This document shows, piece by piece, positions 23,941-36,700 of a stretch of 64,000 nucleotides of DNA (the stretch's first letter is position 1; every line of letters starts with the position of its first letter). The translations under genes and the position numbers were made by a program. The notes under the pieces were generated by a model that did no database searches, was not told the DNA's origin, and was given only the letters and a program-made list of their open reading frames with translations. The DNA is taken from the NCBI GenBank assembly GCA_033297205.1, contig MU859078.1, forward strand, positions 208,103-272,102. The letters are read 5' to 3'. Origin of the DNA: Pseudoneurospora amorphoporcata (lineage: Eukaryota > Ascomycota > Sordariomycetes > Sordariales > Sordariaceae).

Positions 23941-24419
23941 GGGATTCAAGACTCGGTATTAGAATAGTCTTCCATTAGCCTTGGGACTCAACTTGTATTT
24001 TAATATGCGCTCAAAGGAAAGGAGTTTACGAGCTATTATTTCAAAGTCGCTTCAGGGTGCGTTGGCATAGTCTTATTTGCCTGGCCCATCCGAGGTCGGA
24101 TTATAGCAATCGGCCACGAAGGATATGATATTTCCACTTATCAGCGGTTACTCTTAGACAGATAGGAGAAAATCTAGGCGGGAGAAGCGCGTGTCAACCA
24201 GACGAGGTGTTATATCACCGTAGCGGACCCCAAGCGAGTGTTTAGCACTCGAATGCGATGGAATTGAGAGGACGATTTTAAGCAATGCATTTTGGTCCCT
24301 TAACCTCGTCGTCTTTGTGTTTGATTTTGTTCTACCTACTCACCCAACTACATCTAGAGCCAATCTTGAACTGCGACCCTGAGCTAATGTCGACGTACAG
24401 ATCTTTTCCTCCTCCCTCC
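23941..24419. other. Convergent intergenic stretch
   Basis: This is the shared 3' flank of cdc48 (+) and the broken aminotransferase (-). No coding signal was seen. Confidence 0.5.
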
Positions 24420-25989
24420 TCAGTTTCCGCCAAGCTTCTCAAACACACTCTCAACCGCATTCCCAAGACCATCCACCATCATCTCCAACTCATCCACAGA
24501 AATATCATACGCCGGCATAACCATAACATGATCCCCCTTTCCCTCTCCAGCACATCCCTGGCCATTATACACCAAAACCCCGAACTCCTTCATCGCCGTC
24601 TTGTGCACCATCTGCGCTACATTCAACCCTACATCAAACGGCTCCTTGGTTTCTTCGTCTTTCACAAACTCTATCCCCCAAAACAATCCCCGGCCTCTGA
24701 TATCGCCCACATGCGGACGTCCGCCCAATCCATCCCTCAACAGCCTTTCTAACACCGCTCCATTCTCGTTTACCTTCCCAACCACTCCCTCCTTCTCAAC
24801 AACCCCCTGCACCGCCAACGCCGCTGCCGCCACCACCGGATTATTTTGGTATGTCCATGCGTAAACACTCCTCCCTCCCTCTCCATAACCCCCGTTATCT
24901 TCGAACCGACCAACAAAGCCGAACCAGGAGTATAACCTCCCGTGAACCCTTTGCCAACCGTTTGCAGATCGGGAACCACCTCTTCCACTTCCTCCCTTTC
25001 ATTCTGCTCGATGGATTGCCAAGCATGAAGACTCCCAGACCGCCCCATCCCACACATAACCTCATCAAAAACTAACAGCGCCCCATACCGCTCACACATC
25101 TTTTTGACACCCCTCATGTACCCCGGTGGGGGAGGGACGCAACCCAACGCAGCGCCGATGATAGGTTCCATTATGACAGCTGCGACCGTCTCGGGTCCTA
25201 GGCGAAGGAACATGGATTCTAGCTCGGATAGCCTGCGGCGAACGTAGTCCTGGGTGGGTTCTTCGTTGAATAAAAAGTCGCGGTAGGGGTTGCAAGCTGG
25301 AATGGGGTGGAAGTGAGACTCTAACAAAATGCCGGATGAGAGGAAAGGTAAGCGACGGGTGAAATGGCTGGAGGCGGAGAGAGAGGCGATGGTCGTGCCG
25401 TGGTAGGAGGGGGTGCGGGTTATGAAGTTTATTCTTTTATTCTGGGGAGTGGACCAGGAGTGAAATTCGAGAGAGAGTTTAAGGGCTGCTTCTATTGCTT
25501 CGGAGCCTTTTTAATTTCGTCCAGTTAGTGACATGTGGAGAGAGCAGAGGTAGAAGGTACATACCAGAACACATCAGATAAACCTTCCTCATCCTTTCCC
25601 CCGTGCTTTCAACAAGCCACTCGCTCAACTTTTCCACAGGGCCAAGCTTGAAATGAGCATAGCTCGCATACGAGCAAGAGGCCATTTGCTTGGTGATGGC
25701 TTTGATCACGTCCTTACGTCCGTGGCCAATGCAGGCCACGCCGGCGCCGCCGCAGGCGTCGAGGATGGCTGGTGGTGGTGATCCAGTAGTGGCCTTTTGC
25801 TTTGGCTAGTTGTGGGAGTACTTCGTCATCATCGTTGCCGTTGCCATCCTGTTGATGGTTTCGTTGGCTCTTGGCTGTGGGAGAAGGAAAGTCATCGTTG
25901 CTGGAGAGTTCGGATTCTGTGCCGGTTTCGTAGGCGGAGTCTGACAGGTCTAGGGGATGTGTTGTTGATGGCGCTTGGCGGTCGGGCAT
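24420..25989 (-). pseudogene. Class III PLP aminotransferase, apparently frameshifted twice
   Basis: The product is related to 4-aminobutyrate/ornithine-type (class III) aminotransferases. Recognisable blocks in order are LDACGGAGVACIGHG, SGSEAIEAALKL, the substrate/PLP-contact PSYHGTT, DEVMCGMGRSG, the Schiff-base lysine block QTVGKGFTGGYTPGS, and a C-terminal YQNNPVVAAAALAV block with a normal small domain. One intron (GTATGT donor near 25573, AAAAG acceptor before 25506) splits SGSE correctly. The frame breaks at two places. Near 25770, in an ACC repeat, HYWITTT is in one frame and PAILDACGG in another. Near 24850, FTHGHT and YQNNP are in different frames. No intron with GT/AG ends and correct phase rescues either. 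The first in-frame ATG is 25989. It could be a recent pseudogene, or the assembly may carry errors. Confidence 0.7.
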
Positions 25990-28929
25990 GGTTTTTGTTG
26001 GTGAGGGCTTTGAAGGACTGGTGTCATTCACGGTGGTAAGAAGACACTGCTCCACCTTGTCGGTCAAGTGCGTTGAAGTCTAGGAGAACTTTGTCTTGAG
26101 AAGAAAGGTGAAAGGCGTCGTGATGGACTACTCATGGAAAGATGTAAGTTCCAAATGAAGAGGAGCGGGTCGATGGCTTTAAATGCATCCTGACCACCAG
26201 CGTGAGGGATCAACATTGGGTAGGTAGGGTAGCGTCCCAACATCGTAAAATATACTTTTCTCTCACGGTCCGAGATGCTTGAGGAAGAGGACTTTTTGGG
26301 AAACGCAATTACCGTCTTCCAGTCACGATCAACCGTAGATGGTGTAGTGAACATGTTGCTTGTCATCCATACATCTCTTCTCCCCTATGTACATCTGGCG
26401 AACGGACCGGTGAACAGAGGCGTAGGACCGGACAATAGACCGAGCCGCACCCGGATGTAGCATGAAATTCGAAGCATAATACCAAAAAGGGACGCAAGGA
26501 AGGGTTAGATTTCTCGAGTCGGAAAGAGTAGTAGCAGAAGCAGAGTCGTCCCTTCCACGGATAGTAAGCCATTAGAATAACAATCGTGTTCCTTCCCCGT
26601 CCAAGTCACTTCGGCCCTGACGCTGGGGGGACCGAATATTCTAATCTGAATCCCGTCCCGACTCCAGAGTCGAGGTCCGGCCGAACTAGCTAGACCGATA
26701 AACAGCAGGGCCGGTGACACTTAGATTAAACCACGGGAAGGAAGAAGGACCGGGTTGCATATCGAGCCGGTTGAATGGGGCATCAGCGACAAGAAAAAGA
26801 AAATCCGTTGACCGTTGTTGCCATTTTGAGTAGAATGTGTCCTCGGAAGGCAAAAACAAGAAGGCTCTAGCCTAAGGTACATGAGACGGGGACGTTGCAT
26901 GCTAGCGAATGTATATCTGTCTGTCTTTACAGATTGGGAAAGAGCGGATGGGAAGTTGTACCCGAGTAGGTAGACCGAGCCCGACAAATCCGCTAGATAG
27001 CTGATTCGACGTTTGAAGATTTGAGTGTTCCAGAGAGGAAACTGTAGTTTCAACCAGCTTTCAAAAGGTGGCTGTCATCATCATCAACGAGCCCAAACAA
27101 CAACAAATCCGCTTGATTAAGGCAACCTACAACAGAACATAGCAGTCTTCGGCAAGACTGGAAAGTTGAAGCCCAATCATCAAAGTTGTTTTTTTTACTC
27201 TCCCAGGCCCAGCACTGTGCTCAAAGTATCTTCCCCCTTCCAGTACGTAACACATCTACTACGTGGTATACCGTTCGGCATGGATGGACAAGCGTGGTTG
27301 AACGACAACAGAACAAAGTTGCTTTTCTTTAGTACTAGCCAACTAGCCGCTTATGCTGCCTAGTTATAGATTGGAACTATACAAGTTTATGGTCGAATCA
27401 GGTTGTCTGCCGAATCTACATTGTTTTGGGCTGAGTTGGCCATCTACCAGTTCTTCCGAGTTGCCGTCTTTGCATGGGTTAACGTAGAATCGGGGCCCTC
27501 TTCAGGACTATACCCAAGATCGGGCCGAGAGATCATGGGTTTGGGGATGCCCGGACCGAGGCCGAGCCCGAGGTGTTTTGGATCTTCTAGCAAACCCCGG
27601 TGATCAGTATCTCTTCGGAGTTGCTCTCGTTTCGTCACGGACTGCAGTCATTTCTCATGACACTTGAAGCCACTGCGCATTTATGTATACCCTAACATAC
27701 ATATAGTGCCACATCGGTGGACAATGTAGTAAACACGTTCCATTGTAGTCAAGTTGAGGATAGGAAGGGTGCTCGTTCCGAAGCATCTGACAAATTAAAA
27801 TTGATGCCGTACATTGGAACTGCCCCTGTAGATGACATTGAGGCCGTTTGTCCTATTTCCTTGTCCGATAATGTTGATGACAATCTCGTCAGGTGTATTT
27901 GTGAACAGAAATGAGCATAAAACAGAACCGTCACTATCTGACTGAGTCTGAGTTACTACTGAGTAATAAATGCCCCACATCTGTTCAGTTAAGACTTCAT
28001 GAACCCTTTCGCCATCTTGGAAACCTCTGCGTACGATGCGACTAACTGCAAGCAGTACCACCAGCATCTCCTTTATCTCCTATCATCTCTGACTATGGCC
28101 TCCTGGAATTCCCAACCAGACGGCATGCTATCCGTGTGCGTGAACGTGTCCATCCTGCTGATTTTAATCCCCCAGACACATCTCCCCGGCCTTTCTTATC
28201 CACCTTTCCTACAGGCCGGATTCACAATCTCGGAAAATAAAACCCAGGACCAAAGACCCTGGACCCGTATGAGGGGAGAAAAGGAATAGAACGCAACCTT
28301 GGGATATCAATATCAAAGCCACTTAGACCACCACCCCGTCAGAAAACACCGTTGAGTAAGTAGTAAGGAAGTGGGGGAAAAGACGATGACCTTCGCGAAA
28401 CAATCCTGAACCGAACTGACCCAACCAAACCCGACCCAGATTGATGGGACAAAATGAGGAACCTGATACGTTGACCTCATTGCCCCCCTATTCTCGGCCT
28501 CAAATATCTATTCCCCTCCCATTTGTGTTTTATATCTTTCACATTCAAACAACCAACCGCCCCAAAACCCAGAAGAACCAAGTTTGAAAATGAGAGGCGG
28601 AAGAATAACGACAAAGAGAAGATTGTGCTTCGAGAGAAGGAAACCCATCGGGCCTTTCCTCGTTATTTGAATCATCGAACCCATCCCATGGTATCACATA
28701 CAAACAAAGGAATACGTGACCCGGTAACGAATACCCTTGAAGAAAAAAACTGGATTAATGATAAACTGATGCGGCAAACGACAAGAAATAACTGAAGAAG
28801 AAGAATGATGCACGCAGGGCATATGAGCGAGAGCCCACTTAGATGAATAATAATGGGTGAATGGTCCTGGCCGCGTTGTATATTTTCTTGAAATCGGCAT
28901 TGGAGTTGCACTCTCGGTTCTGTGCGCTT
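25990..28929. other. Intergenic stretch, 2.9 kb
   Basis: This lies upstream of the aminotransferase and downstream of the forkhead gene. An open minus frame at 26064-26366 (with DRDWKTVIAFPKK) may belong to the aminotransferase leader, but I could not splice it in. Nothing else looks coding. Confidence 0.4.
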
Positions 28930-31257
28930 CTAAGAGCTCAGGGACGCCACAGAGGGCACATCGCCATGCGTAGCCGGCTGAACCTCCTTGCCGCGACTGA
29001 CAGGAGCATGATAACTACCGATGCTTTGGAATCCCCTAGACACAACAAGCTTAGTATATGTGGACCAAGAATCACTGATGTCAAGAGTTACACTTACTTT
29101 GTAAGATCAAAAGCCCGGTCCTCCTCCTCAGCAGGGCTCGGGGGTTCTTCTACGCCGACGGTGGCGCCACGGCTGGTCGTTCTCGTCGGGCTGGCACTCC
29201 CGGCAGGCGACTTACTCCGGGCCGGCGGTGGTGGGCTGCTGCTCTGCGATGGCAGGTTCCCGTGTGTCTTGGAGGGGCTGGCGTCGTACTGAGCAGACTT
29301 TAGCGGCGTACTTGAAATATCGGCATATCTCCAGAACGGGGCGGGTGAGCTGGTCGGCATGTGTTGACTAGGCCGTTGGGCCGTGCTGGGGGGTACAAGC
29401 CGGGGATTAACTCGGTTTGGAGCCGGCGTAACGAGAGACGCACCATCTTCCTGCAGGTACGACGACCCCAACGTCGGCGATACAGGCGTATCCTCCACTA
29501 TCCCCGATGTACTCGTTGTCGCGGGCTTCCGGATCGTCGACAGCGGGCTAGCAGCCTCTGTACCATCCTCCGCTTTGTCAGGGAGAGGTTTGCGCTGGGC
29601 GGCGCGCACTGGCGTTGATTGCGAGTCACGGATTGTCGGGTGCGGTTGTGGTTGTGGCGAGCCGGACGGCGAAATCTTCCGCTTACGAGACGACGGAGGC
29701 TCCTTGGCGGCCATGTCCTTCGGACCCTGCGTGATGTAGTTCAGGGCACTAGGAGAAGCTGGGTTAGAGGTGCCTCTATGTCCACCACGACCACCTCGGT
29801 AGGCATTGCGGATCATGTCGTCACGAGCGTCGGCAACAATCTGCCATTTCATGCCCTTGCCGGGCTCGTCTGTCGACCTTGCGACCTTCTCGAATGACTT
29901 GTTCAGCGAAAGATTATGACGAATCGAGTTCTAGCAACGCATGTATGTTAGTTATCCAAGTATACGAGGGTACAGCAACAGCTGAGAAACGTACCTGCCA
30001 GCCACCAGCGGGTTGATGCCTATAGTATGAATAGCGGTTCATGATGAACTGATAAATGCCGGAAAGGTTGAGCTTCTGGTCTTCCGTGTTCATGATCGCC
30101 TGCGTGATCATTTGTGCATAGCTGAACTGCGGCTTGATGTGTTGATTTTCGTCGAGACTAAGATCGACCTCGTTGTTGGTCATGACAAGCGGGCCTGCCA
30201 AGCCTTCATGAACCGTCCTGTGCATCGGCGGCCGAGGAAGGTTAAGGGGAGGGGTAATGCCTCTCCTGTAGTCTGGAGGAGCCGGAGCCAATGTCTTTTG
30301 TGGTCCTTGATTCCGGGGAGCGGCCTGGCTAGTCGGAGACACGGCCTGAAAAGCATGCGATTCTCCTACCGAGGGGAGGGGATGGCGGGCTTGACGAGAA
30401 GTGTGTGAGTCTGGGAGAACAATGCCAGCTCGCTCGAGATAGTCCCTCTTAATCTGAAGAGGACTAATATCAGCCGGCAGGACAAACATCATCTCCATGC
30501 CGCCAATCTCGATAACCTCGCCGCTTCTCAAAGGACCCTCGTCGCCCACTTTCCACGGAACGCCATCAACCTTGAGCGCATTGCGACCCTTGACGCGCAA
30601 CCACCACTGCTCCTCTGTAGCCTTGAAGTAGATGAGAGCATGCTGACGAGAAACTTGCTTGTTGGGTCCGAGATCGATGTGTACCATTTTGCTAGGGTCC
30701 TCCTCCTGGCTCTGGCCGGTGGCACCTTGTATAGGTTCGGAGGAGCGGCCGATGTTAACAGTGAGGCTTGTGATATAGTAGGTCCAGTCGAATGCTGCGA
30801 TTTTAGCGAACGCCTGAACGCCCTGGCTCGATTCGTGGATGCTGTTCGAGTGGTCCTTGCTAGCTTGAACATTCTTGGGCATCTCGAGATACTGTATGAC
30901 GCGCGCGACCACCTGGTCATCGTCGTTCATGTCTAGAGCTGACTGGTCGGCGACTAATGAGGAATCAGCCTCGTCAGCGAGATCGGTCGGCGCATCATCA
31001 TCCTGCAGCAAAGAAAAAAGGCCTTGTTAGTTTGGATCAGGTAGGCAGCTCATGGGGGTATTCAAAGAAGCGCATGATGGTAACAAAGCGTGGCAAAGGA
31101 AGGGGAGGGGGGGCGTGTGCGAGAGCAGAGTGCGCTTTACCTTCTTGCGACGCTTCGAGGGCCGCGAAGGCGACGAGTCTCCAGTAACTGGATCGCTGAG
31201 ATTTTGCTGATCGGCTGTGTTGAAGCTCGCCATGTGCTTCGGTGGTGAAGGCGACAT
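28930..31257 (-). CDS. FHA-forkhead transcription factor, Fkh1/Fkh2 type (687 aa)
   Basis: The exons are 31141-31257, 29995-31002, 29098-29930 and 28930-29035, with consistent phases. The donors are GTAAAG, GTACGT and GTAAGT; the acceptors are CTGCAG, TGCTAG and TCTAG. An FHA domain spans about residues 108-215 (NIGRSSEP, VSRQHALIYF, LKVDG), a phosphothreonine-binding module. The forkhead domain spans about 329-415 (KPQFSYAQMI, LSGIYQFIMNRY) and is split by intron 2 just before NSIRHNLSLNKSFEKV. A basic N terminus (PSKRRKK) is a likely nuclear signal. The C-terminal half is Ser/Pro/Thr-rich with many SP/TP sites, as expected for CDK regulation. FHA plus forkhead is the architecture of yeast Fkh1/Fkh2, which drive cell-cycle genes. 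The symbol follows that orthology. The last exon is short, and retaining the last intron would end the protein at once. Confidence 0.93.
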
Positions 31258-33790
31258 TGTGGGTGGGAGAAAGCGCTAGCACATGCGCTTTTCTTGAGGC
31301 CTGATCGAGCTCGGGGAACGGAGGGGTTGAGGATGTTGTAAGTAAACAAGAGCAGGTCAGGGGCCTGGGTGGTGGAAGTGGGTAGGCATCTACCAAGACC
31401 AATGTTTCGGGAATGGTGTAGCGGAGGGCGATGTTGGCAGACGTAATCAATATTGCCAGACCGGAGGGCGGCGCAGGTGCCGGATTGGTGTGCGTGCGGT
31501 TGCGGGCGAAGAAGGTGGTGAAGTGTGGACGAAGATCGATTGCGACAAATTTATTGAACTTCAAAGTTCCATCGATTAGAGCCAGTTCCCCAGTCCCCTG
31601 CGTTGATGGCAGATGCTGCAAGGGGCCGCCAAGCCTTCGAGGTTCCAATTACCAACTGTCTGCAAGGCCGGGACAGCCAGACACCGTCAACAAGCTTGTT
31701 GAAGACAATGGAAGGGTGGGGGGGGGGGGGGCCGGGATCGTCAAAGGGCGCTGTGAGACTGATGAATAGGAGCGCGTCGATTCTGGGCACAACTTTCTTT
31801 TAATTCTTTGAAGCTTCAACTTATGGCTGAATGCGTGAGTCGTTGTGGGGTTTAAGAAGAAAGAAGATCCAAATAGTCAACCTTGAATATTGATAGCTTG
31901 AAGGCCGTGGTCGAATGCGGGCGGTGTCTTCGTTGGGTTGCAAGGTTTCCGTTGTGAACTTGGAGAACACCGGGCACACACTGCAACAAAAGGTGATTGA
32001 TGTTTGTTTAATTGACACGGGGACGCTTTCTCCGAATCCCAGGTTTTTCGCGTGCGCAATTGGGAGGCATGCGCAGAATGCAGATTGAAGCAGGCACAGG
32101 CCGGCCACTGGCCAATGGCTGCGTCAGGCTGCTGGGATTTTAGCGGGGCGAGGGTGGAGCATTCACGTGTTCTAAGCTTCCGTCGTCATCCACTCGCTTT
32201 TCAAAGCAACTACGCAACGCAAAACCTAACGCCGTTCGGTGCAGTGCCACGAGTGCTCCTATCATGATTTATTGCAACAAAAGATGGAAAAGCAGTCCAG
32301 TATGGTACTTCAATCTTGAGACCAAATGTGTTTCCCATGTCCGGTGAAAAGTGCAAGCAAACTCCAATGCCATTTTCAGACATCACAAACAAAGCAATCA
32401 TCACGCATCCTTCAATCGCATAGCAAAGGTTTGTTTACCTCAATCAGGGGGATGACGAATGAAGTGATTATGGATTGTCTTGCAGAACCCTTTTTCAGTG
32501 GTGTTCACATTGCGACACAGAGACCCCCAGGGTGAGAATGCACCGTATGATCACCTTAATCCTTACACTGCGACTCTTTAGTCCTGTCTTCAGTTTCCCC
32601 TTCCCGCAGCACTCCAAATGGGCAAAGTCAATTTGACAAACGGGGAATGGCTGGCTAATGGCTGGGACCTGGGTAGTCTGGGGGCGGGGGCGGGTAGCGT
32701 ACCTGAATACCCTCCAGCCTCGATCAGATTTGGGCGTGTTGGTTGGGGGTTGTCGAGGCTTCCATTGCTGGGATGGAAGTGGTCACGATTCGGAAAGATC
32801 TGCATGATTTCAAGCATGTTCGGATTCATATCGTTTACACACTTTTGATATTGGTCTTGTGGGCGCTGAACAAAGAAGACCAGATGGCAGTTAGCTCCGA
32901 ACTGTCTTCGGTATACCTCTACCGCTGAAACGGTAATTCGGCACTGCACTCAAAAGCAGTGTGACCTTTAGTTGCCAACGCAGCGCCGAGATTTACAGAA
33001 AAGGGGGGAGGCGGAGATGCCACCCATACACACTGTGCAAGTAAACAAACTTTTAACGCTTCATTTCTTCTGTTCCTTGAAGACTCGAGCCACCCCTTCT
33101 TCAGGAACTGTCCTAGAATGCCATCACCAGCTGTCCGCTCTTCTTCCGTGACTTGTATTACAGTTTGATGTACCTGTGAACGCTTCATCCGAGGCAACTA
33201 GGTTACCAATCAACTCAACCCTTCCCAACTAACACAACTCTGAGGCGTCAGAGATTCGTTCGAAGGTATGTGCATTTTCTTAAGCCAACGGGACCGTACT
33301 ATATATAAAGGTTCTGTAAATGCAACTGAGTGTTTCAACTACTCGCTCATCCCATCATGAAAACAACATAAGAAAAAATTCAAACAAAAAGTGGGGTGTG
33401 TTTGTATGCTTGCCTCCTCTTCTTGACCGCTTTATAAATGCTTATAACGTACTGCCTTTTCCCTTTGAGTTTTCCTTTTTGAAACTTGATTCTCCATATA
33501 CAAAGATATCTCCATGACTTATTGGGCCTTTTCCGTGTGGGCCCCCTTAATTGTGTGTTAATACAGGTACATACAGAGTGCTTTTAAAAAGACGCCAACC
33601 AGCCAAGAAAATTCCAGAAAAGGTGCCCCCACAAGCCCAGGAACGCCAGCCATATCCGGTACCTAAATTTTGTTTGATGATGACGGATAACAATGGATGA
33701 TCATATACATCAAGTAACGGTTCAGTCCAAGAGCAATGACATGGCAGTCATAGTACCATCGATAACAGAGACATGACAGGGTCAACACGC
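31258..33790. other. Intergenic stretch, 2.5 kb
   Basis: This is the promoter and leader side of the forkhead gene and the 3' side of CLU1. It contains a run of 14 G near 31718-31731 and a TATA-like ATATATAAAGG near 33300. No convincing exon was found. Confidence 0.45.
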
Positions 33791-36700
33791 TTAGGCCTTG
33801 CCGCCACGCTTCTTGGGGTTGCTGGGTCCCTTGGGCTTCTTGCCGCCCTTCTTCTTCTCGCTGCCCTCAACAAACTTGACGAGCTCATCGAGGCTGCGGT
33901 TGTCAACGCCGACGGCGCTGGGAACAACACTTCCGATACCAGCCGCGCCGGCGGTGGCGTTACGAGGGCTGAAGCCAAGGGTACCCTTTGCGCGGCGAGC
34001 CTGGAGCTCCTTGGTGGCCTTGGCGACCGACACAGCGTTGTGGGTCAGCTGAGTGAGCCAGTGCTCGGCCTCCTTGGTGTTCTTGTCCTCAGGGCCCAGG
34101 AGGGTCTTGAAGATGTTGTAACTCTCGCGCATGCGGTCGACGGCCTTCTTAGCGTCCTGGTCGAGGGCAAGGGCCTGAGCAAGCTGGAACAGAAGGGTGG
34201 CGGAGTGAACGGTCTGCTCGCCGAAGACCTTGTTGCACACACGGAGGGACTCCTCGAACCAACGGCGAGACTCGTGGTAGGCCTTAATGCTCTGCAACAT
34301 GACGGCATAGTTGTTCATGGTGGTGATCGTATCGGGATGGTCAGGTCCATAGATGACCTTCCAGAGATCAAGAGCATGTCTGGCGTAGAGCAGAGCCTGC
34401 TGGCTGTCACCACGCTGGTGGAGGAAGAGAGAGAGGTTAAGGTAGTTCAACACAGTCTCAGCCGAGTCAAGGCCAACGGTACGCTCGGCAACGATGGCGG
34501 CCTTGCGGGACAGCTCAACAGCGGCGTCCTTCTGGCCCAGCTGGTAGTAGAGCTGCGACAGAGTGTGGTACATCTGGGCGACCTCGGGGTGGACGAGACC
34601 ATAGATCTGCTCATGCAGAGAGAGGGACTCGAGGAGAAGGTCCTCGCCGAGCTTCTTCTGGTTCTGGTAGATGGAGAGACGACCGGCCTCGAGAGCTTCC
34701 TCGGCAAGGGCGCTACGGGGGGTAGAGTCCTTGACGATAGGAACAACGTTGAAGAAGTCGTCAGGGCTGAAGGTGTGGGGCACGGTCACAACAGGAGCGG
34801 CAACCACAGGGGAGGTCTCACGAGCAGCCTTCTTCTTCTTCTTCTTCTTGTTACCATCCTCAACAGGGGCAGGAGCAGGGGCAGCAGCCTTCTCAGCAAC
34901 AGGCTCAGCCTCGCCCTCGTTGGCAACGAAAGCATACTTCTTGTTCTGAATCTGCAGGCCGAGTTTCTGGGAAACCTCGCGGAGCATCTGGATGTGCTGG
35001 AGCTGGTTGAACCAGCCATCCTCCAGAGTGAATCTGAAGCGGTGGAGAATCTCCTGCTGCATGGCCTCCCTCAAACTTTCAGGAGTAACCTCCTCGAAGC
35101 TGTAGTCGGCATCGCTAAACACCTTGCGGAGCTCCTCATCAACCTCGGCGACAGGGGACGAGTTAAGACCGAAGCCCAAGAAGCAGTTGAGGAGATGGGC
35201 CAAGCAGGCCGAAGTCAAAGGAAGAGGCAGGTACCTCAAGTACTTGGCGGCAACGTGCTTGAAAGCTCTGGCGATCATCTCACGAACGCAGAGCTGGCGG
35301 AAGCACTCAACACGGGTACCCTCAGAAAGGGTAGCGAGCTTACCGAGATAACGCATGTTGATACCGCGGCGGTGCAGAAGGCGGGTGAGCGAACGGCCAT
35401 CCATGGGGAAGCTAATGTCGGACTCCTTAAGATCGTTCAGAAGGGCAGGGATAACTGAGTCACGGAGGTAGATGCCGGCGTCACGGACGTCCTGCTCGTC
35501 CTGGGCCATTTCAGCCTTCTCCTCCTCAGTCTGGGGAACCTGACCGCTGAAAACATCGGGGTTCAGGGCAAATTTGAAGTTGCTGATATCGATGCGCTCA
35601 TCCTCCTTGGCGGCCTCCTCCTCATCCTTCTTCTCGGCAACCTCGGTGGACTCAGCAGCCTCCTCGGTCTTCTCAGTGTCCTCGGCCTTGGGCTCCTCAG
35701 ACTTCTCGCCCTCCTCGGTCTTGGCCTCCTCGGTGGCCTCCTCACCCTCCTTCTTCTCCTCGGGCTTCTTGATGACGCCGCGCTTCAAAAGCTCAGCCTG
35801 GACATACTCCCTAGTCTTCTGCTTGGCCAAGGACTCAACGAGCTCGGGGCGGAGCACAGTCATGCGGTGAGGGTACTCAGATCCCTCAGGTCCGCTCTCC
35901 TCCATCCAGGCAATATCCAGGGGAGTGATGCGGTACAGGTCCAAAACGTACTTGCGTCCATCAGTTCCGAGGAGACCCTTCATCTCAACACTGGCTTCGA
36001 GGTCGTGGCGCTTGTTCTCCTTGTCCCAAACGGCGTGCTTCTTGACGCGAAGGGCAGTGGCGAGCTTCTCAAAAGAAGGAGCGAAGCGCTCATCAGCGGC
36101 AACGATGTCCTTGCCGTCAACAGCACCGTAGTGGATCTGGTTCTCACCAGCCTCGGGCTGCTTGAAGATGCCAGGAACGATGCTCTGGCCGACAATGCGC
36201 TTACCGAGATAATCGATAACAACGGTGCCGGGAGTGTAGAGACCGTCAATGTCGAGCTGGTTCACGAGCTTGACACCGAGAACATCCTTGCCAGTGGCAA
36301 CGCGGGCAGCCTCATCACCGCCCTCGCTGGTGAAAGTGCCGACACCGTCAGCGCCGAAGGAGAAGAAGATGTTGTTGTAGACGAAGATCTGCGCATCCTT
36401 GTCCTCAGTAGGGTTGAGAGGAGCGACCTCGCCACGAGCGACAAGGACGGCACCGCGGGCAGCGGCATCAGTGTAGTCAGCAAAGAGCTTAGCGAGCAGA
36501 CGCTCCCTGAAGACGCGATCCTGGATGGTCTCCTTGGGAAGCTCCTTGGCAGACTGGAACTCCTCGTTCCAATCCCTCAGAGAGTCAACGTTCTCAGCGC
36601 CGCCGAGCAGGTAGGTCTCCTGCGAGCGAGTGTTGTCGGCCTCGTGGGCAGTGAGGGAAGAGTTGTTGGAGGGAACCAACCACGGGGCAGACGGGAAGGT

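Noticed and set aside
26064..26366. Upstream exon of the aminotransferase
   Set aside because: The frame has no donor that joins in phase to the frame starting at 25989, and it has no aminotransferase motif.
33773..35458. 561-codon plus-strand frame opposite CLU1
   Set aside because: C-ending codons on the minus strand leave the reverse frame free of stops; the translation has no family pattern and CLU1 is unambiguous.
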